From Aphis gossypii (Eukaryota > Arthropoda > Insecta > Hemiptera > Aphididae), in assembly GCF_020184175.1 (NCBI RefSeq), contig NC_065530.1:64767260-64831259 (forward strand): a stretch of DNA of 64,000 bases, in the 5' to 3' direction. Shown in pieces: positions 1 through 14,300 of the stretch. A program made the translations under genes and the position numbers. A model generated the notes under the pieces. The model was not told where the DNA came from, did not search any database, and worked only from the letters and a program-made list of their open reading frames with translations. How positions within the stretch are numbered: position 1 is the first letter of the stretch; every line of letters starts with the position of its first letter.

Positions 1-3000
1 CACCGAGTTCTATATTATTTTGAGTTATTCAAAATATAATTACATTCGTGTTGGTATTGAAATCCATTTGCTGCAGTATTCAAAATTTCAAAATCCATCA
101 CGTTTAATGATATAAAATAATATATAAATTTACTTAATATATTTATTATTGTTAAATCGAGTGCTCCGTTAAAAGCCGTATTTATCAAGTACAATTAAAA
201 TTGGATAATGAATAATTTGAGTTACTGAAAAAGTGAAAATTATACACAAATATAACTTGAATACATTTTAAAAATACATACAGGCACTATATTGATACTT
301 TGTTAATTTAGTTTCCGACAAGGTTTTAAAATAGTTCTGTTTATCATTCTCATCCTGCGGCAGAGGTGATCCGAGAAAGATGTATGAATTATAATACATC
401 TACCTATGTATACTGTATACAAACGTATCATAATTTCTGTAATTCAAAATATTTAATCTTGAAATTATCTAAGATACAAGACATATTAAATCTGTTATGA
501 GTAGATATTATGGTTAATTCATTATTTTTATATCACTCCAAAGTTATAGAATAATATGTATTCATCTAGTATAAATTATATTTTTATACTTCACGGGTTC
601 TACTCAATTAGCCAAGTCCTTCTGCTTGATGAAAACAAAATAAATTGTCCTTGTTATAATATATATATATATATAAATCGCATTATACATTTTTAGTTAA
701 TTTTAAATAATTACTAGTTAAATATAACTCATGTACAATAATAATATGCGGTTAAGGTACAGATGATTTGATAAGATAACACTTTTTTTAATATTATATG
801 TACACTCATCACTCATATACAGTCACATAGTATATGTATAATACGTCATATTTTAACCTAATTAAAGTAATTTAAGGTCTTAAAACACTTGAACATGGAA
901 TAATGTAGAAGTTCAATTTTTATTTGTAATTGTCAGAAATTTGTTAAGTCTTTATAAAAGTGCTAATTCAAGAACGAACAAGTATCCATTTAAAAAATTA
1001 CTACCTAATTTAGTGTTTACAAGATAAACAACATGATATAATTTTGCTTAATGTTATAGGTAAAACTGTAAATGTTTAACAATTTAATACAATATTTTAA
1101 ACATGGAAACATACACTCGTACATACACCGAACCATAGACTGAAATTTGTTTTAATATAATAATTAATACATACCTATTATTAGTTATTATTGTTATTAT
1201 AGGTAATATAGGTACATAATATCATCATCTCATTCGGATTTGTGAATCATTGATTTGATTTTATAATCCAAGAATATTATATTAGATAATATTATATAAG
1301 ACAATTAACTATTAAGATTATTAAGTTTTAAATTCTCAAGCTTCAGCATATTTTATTAGGGAACCCCAAACGAGGAACGCATATGATATGCTATATATAC
1401 ATTAAGAGTGCGCGTGTGACAAGCAACGTACTTAAAGTATAATAAGGAATGTTATATTGATAACATTTTTACCAACAGTAAATATATAAAACATTTTATT
1501 AGTTGAGATATTCTCGGCGATGTAACAACGACTTATCATTTATAAATAATATATTTTAAACAATATAATACTGTGTATGCTATACCTACACCTTAAACGG
1601 TTAAAAAGAGCAAAACTTATACATAACATATTATTATTATATAGCATATCATAATATAGATAGTTAAATATTCAAAATTGCATTCGTTTGCAATTATTCT
1701 TCAAATACGCCATTTTTTATGTTCTCTACATTTTCTTCAGCTGATTTACTTTAGTAAATACATCTATTAACTAATGAAAATATTTATATATTTGCTGTAA
1801 TGACTCTGCTATACTTATATTCCTTACGTAATTGTTCTTACGCGTTTCAAGAGGAAAACATAATTAAGTACTCTGGTCTGTAGATACCTTGACCAAAATG
1901 GACCTATCATATTACACTATCATAATCATGAAGATTTTATGATTAAACAATACAAAATGTATACAATGCACATAATAATAATCGCATCATTAGAATGCTG
2001 AAATGAACCATTATTGTTATTATTAAGCGTAATCGCATTATATGCATTCTACATGAATTTTATTCGTCATGGTCATGTTTTAGATTTTGCTGTAATTGAA
2101 AATATAAAGTACGTACTTAATTAGTTACTATAAACCAACCTATAAGTCTAGGTAAACATTTTTTTATTTAATATTCTAGGAGTCTGTGATAAGAAGTGGT
2201 TGATTTAAAAAACCGTATTGTATTATATCGAATACCAACCATTATATTATATGTTAGGAAATAATAAAATAAATAAAATATACATGTATAATATTACGAA
2301 ATGGTTATTATTGTCTTAATCAATTTTTGCAAAGGAAACTACGTACATTATTATTAAATACTACTGTCGTTTTTTTGAAAAATATAATGCGCAAATTATA
2401 ATAAATTATAAAAATTAAGGAAGGGGTACGAGTAGGGTTGGTATCCTGCAGTGTTAATGGTGATACCACTTTGGATTTAAATGACTTATATACACTATTG
2501 ATACCAATCTCTTTCTCATTTCAACTGTGACTTAACGTGTTAAATCTATATTTTTTTAAGTAATTTTTAGTTACCTTCATTTGATTATTTAAACTCAGTG
2601 TTACAGTATAATACATTTCTTATCATTACATAAAAATACAAAAAAAAATTGTAGTCTGTAAATTCTATACCTAATTATAGGGTTGAATATTTTTTATATT
2701 TATTTTATGTACCTACGATTTTTTTGTCATCGCCGACATTTTACACCCACGCTATACTAACTCATGACACATATAACTCTGACCAACCAATATATCGCGA
2801 TGTGTTATCGATTTTCGCATTCACTGGTTTTGCACAAACAATATACATATATACATACCTTTTAATGTTGGAACGCATTTTTAACACAAGAGTGTTAGAT
2901 AATATAAAAATTAATAGCAAATAAATAATTACAATACAATATAATATGTTAATATATGTATACTTATTATAATATACGTATAATACTACAGTATGTTTTC

Positions 3001-3380
3001 CTTGTTGCTACACGCCCTTCACGTAGAATCTTGTAATAATATTGTAGGTACTTGATATTATTATAGGTATATTACAACACGGACCTGGCAGCTATTGCAG
3101 ACATTTTAGAATTTTTCGATGACTATTTGATATTTCTTTATTTTAATTTTGTATTATCACGAGTCGGTCTTACAAACACAAGCCGTTTCCAATCGTCGTC
3201 AATTGTTATTATTATTATTGTTTTACAATTATATTACGAAGGAAGTAAATACGCACACAAATACTCATCATTATTATTGCAGTTAGGCCCATCGTGTCTA
3301 TTATACTTTTGTGTCGACGTTAATATTAGTGTGTTAAGGTCGTCTCGAAAGTGCAGCAGATAGATGATGTTATAGGTGTA
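1..3380. other. Intergenic AT-rich DNA, no gene seen
   Basis: This stretch is very AT-rich with many stops in all frames. The only longer open frame (2724-2924) has no start codon in good context, no recognisable domain and no splice partner, so I do not call it. It probably holds distal upstream sequence of the SEC14-like gene. Confidence 0.6.
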
Positions 3381-3622
3381 CCATCGGTGGTAGGGCGAAG
3401 TGTCCCTCGTTTGCATTTCCTTTGGTCGGTCGGCCGCCGCCGCTGCCGTCGTCGATCGGTCGGCAGTTCGCACAGAGTCCACTCCGCGGTGAATGTGAAT
3501 AAGGTTCCGTTTTCATTTCATACGCCGTCTCTATAGTGTTATATTTTATTTTAATCATTGTCGTTCGTTTCGTAAGATTACATTCGATTTCATCGTTATC
3601 CGACTTCTTCAAACCACACAAT
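3380..3622 (+). promoter_or_regulatory. CpG-rich promoter/5' UTR of the SEC14-like gene
   Basis: Base composition changes sharply here: a CpG-rich block (about 3400-3490, with repeated GCCGCCGCCGCTG-type words and CGATCGGTCGG) sits inside otherwise AT-rich DNA just before the ATG at 3623. Such islands mark transcription starts in this window (compare 48.9-49.3 and 54.9-56.3 kb). I see no convincing TATA box at a fixed distance, so start sites may be dispersed. Several short open frames on both strands here look like by-products of the composition. Confidence 0.5.
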
Positions 3623-6600
3623 ATGTCTAGAAGAACCGATTTGGATATTAGCGATGACCAGAGATTCGCTTTGATGAAGGTATAATAAATTATTACGTTA
3701 TATTTGTTTATTTTATTTATCTTATTTTATAAGATAATACAGAGAATAGTAATATAAGAAAATAATATTACAACATGCATGAAATTCCAAATTAACAATA
3801 TTTCTAGAATGATATGTATGTATTGTTACGAATAAAAAAAAAAATTAAGATACTTAATAAATAATATTAATTAGTTTTTATATACCATACGATTATAAAT
3901 ATTAGTAGCTACTGCAATTTTTAATTTATTAGCACAGCTATAAAATAAATGAAATTTGAGATTTTATTACAGAATAATAACGTGTTTTTAAACGAACTGT
4001 TTTTAATAATATTATTTTTTTCCTAAATTTATATAAGAATAGTTGTGGATAACAAGCAACATAAACTGTAGTTACTTTAAAATGTATTTTTTTTCAAGTT
4101 CAGGGTAGTCAATAATTATGTTGTTTATTAATGATAAACATGTTCATATTACCTTCTTAATTCTATAGTTGGAATTTGATATTTTATAAGGACATCTTCA
4201 ATTGGCTATAAGCAATACCAATTTTGTTAATTAGTCTTTTTAAATATATTTAAATTTATTTTTAAAGGCAACTTTAGTTTATTTCAATGAAACCAAACCA
4301 AATTAAAGTATCTTATTAAAGCAACGAGAAACAATTTTTAGGGTTATTAAACTCGGTACAATTTCTCATCAATATTAAATATAATATTATAAATACGTCT
4401 ATGATTTCTTATCCATGTCCAATAACGATACACAATTAATGTTTTTCTTCGCTAATTTTATTATCTATTTAAGGGACGTATTAATTTACGTATATACGGC
4501 GATAACTAAATATACGATACCGCAAAGTTATTACCTAGACAGTAATTGAAGTCACCTATAGCATTTATTAATGAATAATTGAATAATAACAAGTGTAGTG
4601 CCAGTCAAACGATCATCATCGTAATAATATGGTACCTATAGCAGTTATCATATTTTTCGTTGTTTTAATTGTAATTGTGTTAATACATCTCATATGCACA
4701 CTATATATATATATAGTGTGTATATAAACGGAAATCTAATAATACGTTTTTACTTTTTTTTATAAGTCCAAATTGTAAAATAACTAAATCAAAGTTATAC
4801 TTTGAACGATCGAATTTAATCATTAAATATTATCATTGATTTTCTTTTTGTAGGATTTACGTTATTATATAATATATATATATATATACTGGCATCCTTG
4901 TATATATTATTTATTTATATAATATATATATATTGTAGACACGGAAATACGGAATCGATATATTTGATCCTTGTAAAGGTTAAGTTAGCACATAATAATT
5001 TTATCATAATGAATGCATACTAGTTGATGAATTATTAACGACACATATCGATATCTATATACTCGCCAATTGTTCATCGTATGCATTTGAATTTTGAGAT
5101 TTTTCTCCGTATGATTCTGCTTTACATTTTTGATGCCTGTAATATTATACTTTTTTTGATATAATAATATGAATAGAGTTCAACGCTTATACAAATACCT
5201 TTAGACCAATTAATTATGGTGAACGGCAAATTATGTACGCCGTAATTTCAAAAATACAATAAACATTAATTGTTAAAAGTTTATTTGTATTTTAACTATT
5301 ATTTTTTACTTATTAACTATTATTAAAACTAGGAAGTTATAAGAAATTAAAATTGAGCATAAAATATGCAAATCAATTTATTAAAATGTAACTATGTAAA
5401 ATAGTTGATATTTTTTAGTAATATTTAACATATTATTATTTAAAACTAACTAGGATATCGATAAAATACGATGAAATACTGGTTGGATAAAAAAAAAAAT
5501 TATTTTAAATTATTCAAATTCAAGAAAAAAATTTTAATTCGTAATGTGTTAGTTACATAATAGTATATTAATATAAAAATTACAAAATATTATTTTTCAT
5601 TCAAAGTGACTAATTAATACTTGTTTTAGTACCTACTATTAAATTTAAATATGATATTTACGTCTAGTATTATATGTGAATATTTATACCTCCTATTTAT
5701 GTAATTTCAGGAAAATATTCATATTGTGATAAATTAAAATAGAAATTGTTGTATAAAAAATAAAATTACAAAAACAAATTACAAGTGTTTACATCAAAAA
5801 AATCACCATATGTTGAGGCAAGTGTTGCAAGATCAAATCTTGGTATTAAAAAAAATTATCACTGTAAAAAACTATATCATATATCAAACTCATGCAAGAC
5901 ACCAAGACCATAGTATTATACAATAATAAAAATCTATATTTTATTTAGCAGTACCTATTGAAGTTAAGAAAAACGGAATTTCATATATTGTTATTACACT
6001 GCTTCATCCATCACTAAGGAGATAAAAATCCTTGTTCTGAAAGACGAGTCTCTAAAAATTAAAAAATATAAAAAATTATATTAAGAAGAATATAATAATA
6101 AAATTAATAAAAATTATAGAAATTAATTATGAAATAAAATATAATTATATTATGACTATTATACTTAAGATAAAATTGTTTTTATGTAACTATAGTTCAT
6201 TGTTCAATAGTCATCTCTTTACAAATAACTTAAAAATTCTAAATTTTTGATTTGATTAGGGAATAGTAGGTATAGTAGTTATAGACGTTATAGTATTCCA
6301 AAAACTTAAAAATTATAAGCTAAAGAAACACATTTTTAATGTTAGTTATATTTTCGTGTTTAAAATTATATTTTTCCAACGTATAATGATAATATACGAA
6401 TAAGAATTCTATGCCATTTTTACGATATCGTTTTGTACCCACTGCACTGTAGCTGGTAATCTTTGGTAAAAGTTTAAAATCATTAATACTACTTAGTACT
6501 TACCTACCGTCGACGTTTATTATATTATATTATTATTATTATTATTATTATTATTTCATCGTATATAGATACGCGTGTATAATATCATAATAACAAATTG

Positions 6601-9600
6601 TGAGTACTGTGACCTGTGAATGTTCGTACAAGTTTCATAACCGGAGCCGTTTTAATTAGTGCGCGCGCGCGCATATACATAGTCGTTGCGGTGCGTCTGG
6701 TTTCGTTTTTCTTGACACTAATGATGACGGACGCGGACAACGACGGCAACGGAGGTGGCTGCGACTGTAGCACACTCTCCGTTCACAAAACGGTCGATCT
6801 GCCACGAAGCGGTTTAGCGAACCGCAAACCGAAGAACGAAAAGTCCGTGACTACCGCCTTACGACTTGCGTTCGCGGTACGATAATATTATAAAATATTT
6901 ATTTTTTTATTTTTTTTTTTTTTTTTTTTTAATAACAACAATGACTGCACAATAATTCATAACGATTGCAGAACGTGAACCGATATTCGATACTATAAAG
7001 TAAATAATAACATTAGGCAAAAAGTCAGGACAGACTTGTTTTGCGGGAACGATCTCGATCAATAAAATCGTTAAAGTCACACAAGTCGAGTAGTTCGTAT
7101 ATCATGAAAACTCACCTTTACGCGAGAAGACCGAGTTCTCTACAATTATTATTAACTATCAAGTCGTAATTTTATAAACATTTACTATTGTCACGCAAGA
7201 GGAAACGACTACGCCAAACACAATTTGCGAAAAAAAGCAAACTTAAGCCAACGTATAAGCCTTAGACGGCTTCAAGATAAATAAGATAGACTTCACCACT
7301 CAGAGCCCCCGGATGAGCTATAATTTCGACCTTATTTTTATATATAATTATTAATTATTTATATACTTTTCGGTTCCGCGTCGTGAAGTTAAATTACCGT
7401 CTCATATAAATGAGAGAAACATATTTCAAAATGGTGAAACATAGTAGGTACACTTGTAATCATTATTGACGAAAAGTATGCCAACTGTAATATTAATTGT
7501 TTTCGTAATCTCGTCATTCGTGTTTTTTTAATTTGTATGCATTTATAATTAACTGTAGTTAAATAGACACTGCAATTTTGTTGATTATATAATATATTAT
7601 TTTTATTGTCTTAGTCAATTATGGAAACCAGAAAAAAAATTAAAAATAAACATGAAAAATATATTACAATATTATGCATACATCACATTACTATGCTACT
7701 TCAATTCAATTCGTGAAGTTTGAATTTAATATTATTCTACTAGGTATTATATAAACAAGCGATTATCTTTATTACAAATAATAATAATAACAATAATAAT
7801 ATGGTTATTTATTACATCACACGTGTAAGAAAATTGCCTATTCAGAAAGCCGTGTTAAAAATAATCAAAATATCAAAATTAAAACAAAGTAATAATTATA
7901 ATGTTGTGTAGATAATAAAAATTACATCATTTAGTTTGTATTTAATTCAAGGTAAATGTGGTTTTTTTTTCTGTATGTTAATCTTGTTGTATCTGTATTT
8001 TATACGCAGTATAAAAGTTTACTTTTATTCGATAGTTCGAACGTCTTAATTTTTATTATAATTTTATAATATGAAACAGTGGAATACGATAAATTATTAT
8101 TAATAAAAACAATAGTAGAAATAGAAATTCAACAAACCCGATTACAAAATCCAAGAAATTTAAATCAAAATATTATCAATAAATATTGAAACCGGAATAA
8201 AATGCAAATTTTTATTTTTCCACTTCACCTTTTAACATTCAAAATTCAAATGCTTGGAAAACAAAAACGTTGTTTATAATTGTATTTATTAGTTATTTAT
8301 TAGTAATCTTTTCTTGGTGTATTTTTCCAAAACTGAATTTATTGGGAAATTAAATTTTTTTCTCGCTATATTGTCACAACGGATATTGCAGGGAAATCAA
8401 CGTGAACTTCAAAATAACAAGTAATAATGATCAGGAAATCAAATTGTTGGCCTTGTATATTATATCAATCATGATTCCATAGTCTGTCTTATATTAATGC
8501 CATCGCGTGGTGACAACTCACTGTTGCATATTATCTTTGATTTGAAAATAAAGAAATTTAAATAAAATATAAATACAAATAATAATATTATTATAACTAA
8601 TAAGTATACTATTGTTGTTTTTTTTTTTAATATAAAAAAGTATAAATTGCAACAACGTTGATAATATTATTTTTAGACAAATTTTAATCTCATATAATTT
8701 AATAAATTAATCAATATTCAATTATTAGATATAAATTATTATAATTAAATACGAACTTAAACACGAAATTAGTTTGTTATAAAATAAAATAATATTATAT
8801 TATAACGTAATACTGGTATATTTAAACAATTACTATTTAATATTAACATTCGTTAGACATTTTTACGTTTTTATTAATATCATTAGTGTATGATGTTATT
8901 TATTATTAAAATGAACTTCCAGTTAAAAATAAACCCCACAAAAAAGTGGAAATCCCTTATAATTGTATGTACTTTTTAGAAAGACACCATTATTAATATT
9001 ACAGTATGTGTAGGGTATGTCATTTTTCTTGAATAATTTGTATACAATTTACATAACTCATCTAATAATTTTTTTGTTTAGTTTAACAATAGAAAGAAAG
9101 TATATATTATGTCCTAAACATACAATATTTTGTTGCTTGTTTAGAAAAAGATCATGATATCAACAAGACTTATGTTATTATATCATTAAGACACAAGTCC
9201 TTAACACGCAGTGGTTATTTCAACATGTTATCAACTGCTCACGTATTTCTATTCACGAGAACAACTCATGGTTTAACTGTATTTAGATCATTCAATTCGA
9301 ATTGAATTTTACTTTCTTGAAAGTATATTCATTAAACGTTTTAAATATTTTATTGTTGTTAATAATGTTAATATTACAAGAGTGACAACACACGCTATAC
9401 TTATACACTTAAACAGTACACAATCTTCTAAAATGGCACACTTATTTGTCTTCATTTAAAACGATTTTAAAATTATCTTTGCGCAATTGAAACCAGGTAT
9501 TTTGCACTCATTTAATGTATTTAAAATTTTATTTTCCCGTGTACTAAAGGTATTGCAAACATTTAGACCATTTGATAAATAGGTACTCTGTTTAAAGTCA

Positions 9601-11351
9601 AATTTAATGATTTTTACCTAAATAGCATATCTGTTGTACATAAAAACCTTAGCATATACGTTTATCATAACAGTTATTAAATAATATTACTCGTATTATC
9701 GTACCTAATCCATGCGTTGCGTGCCTATTTTGATTTCTACTGCGAAACATTTGAATGGGTATTTTGCTAACTCTAATCGAAATATAAATATAATGTTGTT
9801 AAAAAAAACTTATAACCTATAATAGGTGTTTGTATAGATGTTTTGTTAGTTTGTAAAAAATTGTTCGTCATTACCTATTGGACTTAGGCATTCCCGTCGT
9901 TGCAAAATTGCGAACCTTTATCATTGAGTTAGTCTAAGTCGTTCAATCTTTTGTCAATATAGCACTACACCGCTATACCGATAAACGGGTCGAGGTTATC
10001 TAAATTTTTTCTATTTTTTTATTTTGTTATGGCACACGTCAATACTGTAAGATTTCAATACGAAATTGAGTAATTATACTTAATTATTATTATTATTATA
10101 CTCTCGGTATCTCCGCAGCTTGATGTATATGTTTGTGTACGTTTAAGGTAACCACATAGTAATATACAATATATCTATTAGAAGACGCGTAATGTACCTA
10201 TATATGTGTGCGATGCTGGAGGGGTGGGGACCTAAATTGCCGAATGATTTTCGAGAATGATTTACAACGTTGTCGATTGTGTAACAAGTCTCGTCTTTTA
10301 ATAATAATAAAAAAAAAACAATCCTTGTAACTTTCACCGCCTAAGTTGGTCCACGCGTTTGCAACTGCGGCAGAGGTAACCAACGGGAACTGTTATAGGT
10401 ACGCACACATTCGTCACTGCTTATGTTATCGTATTGCGTACGTTTTTACTTTTTATAAACATTACTATCCGCCATCGAACATTATAGCATTGACTTACGT
10501 ATAATAAATGTATATGTAATTGACGCGCGAGCACGCTGTCTCGAGAATAGCATAGGATAGTTTGGAAGGTGAAAACAAATGTGTGTTTTTTTTTTTTAAA
10601 TTATTGACAAACTCTAAATCGTATACACGTTACGTACTTATGTAACAATATTATAATAAAGTAGATAATAATAAGTATAATATAATAAATATAATTTCAA
10701 TGTACAAAATATGTGATAATGTTTTTAATGATTGTTTGATTTTAATTTTTACAGTCATTATCGTAGAGAATAGTTTTTAAGTTTATCGATATAGTTATCT
10801 AACCCAGATTAGGTTCAAATAAAATATACCTATCATACGAATTATCTTCAACGAAAATTGTCCAATCATCGGTTATATAGCTACACTTCCGAGAATACGA
10901 ACAGTAACGTTTTGCATAATTGACATAAAATTCAATTAAATAAAGATAACGTACAAAAATAACTCTTGTGACTTACAGGTATTTCCGTACAAATAACAAA
11001 TTTATCTTGTTAATATTTCTGTACGGCCTATATTCCATTCATAATTTATTAGTTACCAACAATAGAGTTTACAATGTATTAAAATAATATTAACTCGAAT
11101 TGGATAAAAAAAATTGAGCAATGAACAATCGCTTAAAAAAAATTCAATGAACATAATTATCTGAAAAGTAGATCAAAGTTGACATTATATAGGCTTAGAC
11201 TGTTTAGAGTATATTATAACCATTAACCATATTATAAATCTGACATTTTTCACAATCAATCATAATATATAACTAAGGAATTTATGTAATGTAGTAATTG
11301 TAAACGTGTATTTGTTAATGATGTATTCTTTAATCCTGAGATATCATGAAA

Positions 11352-11383
<32 letters not shown>

Positions 11384-14300
11384 AACCAATTTTAGAAATT
11401 TAAAAAAATTTAAAAATAATATTAATATTAAATAATAAAATGTATAATTTTTGAAATAAATTTAAAAAACTAATTGTTATAGTTATTTTATACAAAGATT
11501 ATGTGATATTTAATACAGTGATCGCCACTTGTCGGGCTTACTTTCAGACAAAACTACCAAAGTATTTGAGTTTATTATCCGAATAAATCAATAAGGCGAA
11601 AGATCTAAGAGAAAGAGATACATATTATGCATTGTAATACAAAAATTAAATTTGACTATATGTACTAATAAAATAAATATTCATTATATATTATATATTT
11701 AATTATTTATGTATTTCAAATGTCTGTTGTTATTCACGAATAAAAAACACAAAGATTTATAACGATTAGAATAGAGAATATATTTACTTACTTTTTAAGT
11801 GGTTTCATTATCACTTCAAATTTTGTAAAAAAATAAATTATTTCAAAACTTTAATATTTTCTTATTTGATAAGTCGAGAAAATAGACAATAGTATTAAGT
11901 AATCATCAAAATATATGGAATGGAATTGAAAAGTTAGACTAAAAATTTAAAAATATATCCTCAACATCGACCCCATGACTAATATAGTAAGTGGTAAGTC
12001 CAATAGACGAATTTTTTTCATATGTATTATTATAGTAAAGGTGCACGTAAATTGGAACCTATTTATTTGATTTCAATAGGCAAATAAGTCCATTAATCAC
12101 AAGAGGCATGAGTCCAATAAACGTCAACTACTGTGTATATATTATGTATAATATTTTGTAATACACTAATTTGACTTGAGTTATAAATTATAATCATAAT
12201 TGTTTAGATTCACTCCATACTTGAACATTTTTACGCATTGGTGATTTATTATTTTTTTTACCTATATTGACGTTATGACGTATAATTAGAAACGTATATG
12301 AGAGATATTTTTGAAGTTCAAATCCCTTTCCATTCATTCCCATTTCTTTCTACCATCAAATGTTAAAGGAAAACAATATTTTATTTATACATTATAAGTC
12401 TTAACTTTTATTTATAATTTATACTGATTATGATTTATACTATAACATTACTACTCCTAAAATTATTGTCTGTGTATGTGTCTGCATATACGAGTATATT
12501 ATATATTTAGCACTATATCTATAAATGAAATTCATTAAAAATAATGCTAACTGATTAATATATTATATTATAATAATTCCAAAGCTTGTATATAAAAAAA
12601 ATCATTAGTATCGTTCTATAAAAATTTAGCCTAAAAAACTATAGATATACTAAATTTGTATACTGCGGCAAATAGATCACATACACACTACACCTTATAT
12701 TTAACACTATTTTAAATATTTTTCCACGGAGAAGCTAACAAGGAGTTGAATAAACAAAAAAATAATTTAATGATTCACTAAAATGTATTACAACAATAAT
12801 TATGTACCACTAAATAATGTTTAAGGGACCACTGTACATGTTTTAAGATCACTATTGATTTTTTATTGTTTAGTTATTGTTTATTTAGATCAGCAAAGAG
12901 AGTTTTAATCATAAATGTAATTTTAATGTACTAAAAATAAAATACACATTCATTTATATACAGGTATATAATATACTTACATTATACTAAAATACACGTT
13001 GGTCAAATTAAAACATTTTATACTATGAATTTATTCAAAATAATCATATGTACTTGCAAGTACTTGTGTATTATAATAATATATTTTATGGAACATTTTT
13101 AACAATCAAACCAATAACTATTAATTATGATAAATAAATACAGTATTCGATAATAATAACATTACATTATTGTACTGTTTCAGTTGCGAAGAAGCGTTGC
13201 AGACTTAAAATTGGATGAAAAATACGACGACTGCTTTTTACTAAGATGGCTTGAAGGTATGATAATTTTACCTTTTAAACAATTTACAAAATACAAGCGC
13301 AAATTCATTAGTTTAATACTTTATATCATATATGATTAAAATTCGATAATAAAAGTTCACTGACTTTAATATAACGTGCACCTATCGGTCTCTCTTATAT
13401 GTGTAATAATTTAAAAGGAGAAAAAATTATCAAAATATTATTCAAAACAACGTTACATCGAGGGTGCAATCGAGGTGAATTAATATATCTACATAATCTA
13501 GTGGTCTCAAACACTCGGCCCGCAAGCCCTTTCGATGTAGCTCACAATGAATATTTATTTTTTTCACACATTTTGAAAATTTGTTTATTTTAGATTCAGT
13601 ATTAAAATGAGTAAAAAAAAATATTTTATCCGCGAACCTTTAACGTAAATATGAAACGTTGGTAATTTGAGTTTGAGACCACTAATATAGTCTATATGTA
13701 ACTACTTACTACTTATAATATATGTGTCATACTCCAAGGCTCTAGGAGTTCATTACAAATTTACTAAGACAATCTAATATCAGTTATATCGACATTTTAC
13801 ATTTCTATATTTTTACATATTAAGTACAATAATACTAATATAATGTATATATAATATATATATGCCAAATATCACTCACTGACTTACTAATCGTTACTTT
13901 TTAAAAACAATAAAAAGCATAAACTTGAATTTTTGAATGATTCCTCCAATACTGTAGGTCTGAAAGAAAGTATTTTTAGAACGAATGTTAGAGAATTAAT
14001 TTTAAATATGAGATCTCGTATGGATTTTATTTCCACAAATAGAGATAAAAAAATTTTTTGTTCCTTTTTCTTTATGAAAATAAAATAGTTATTATAGATA
14101 ATTGGATATAGTTTAAATTAATAATTTGTTCAAAATCACTAAAATGAATGAACCTACCTATTAAAAATGTGTAGCTTAGGTACTTAAGACACTTTTTTGA
14201 TTTCATATTTTCTATTGATTTTCACTTATCAATTTTTCATGAAGAATTCATGATACATAAGCAGTATTGAAAATATATTATTAATCCAATTAAATAGTTG

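Noticed and set aside
3127..3621. Several short ORFs on both strands near the SEC14-like start
   Set aside because: They overlap the promoter/5' UTR, disagree in frame and match nothing known.
4697..4720. Perfect 24-bp palindrome built on (TA)n with CACAC/GTGTG arms
   Set aside because: In DNA this rich in TA repeats such palindromes arise by chance and slippage.
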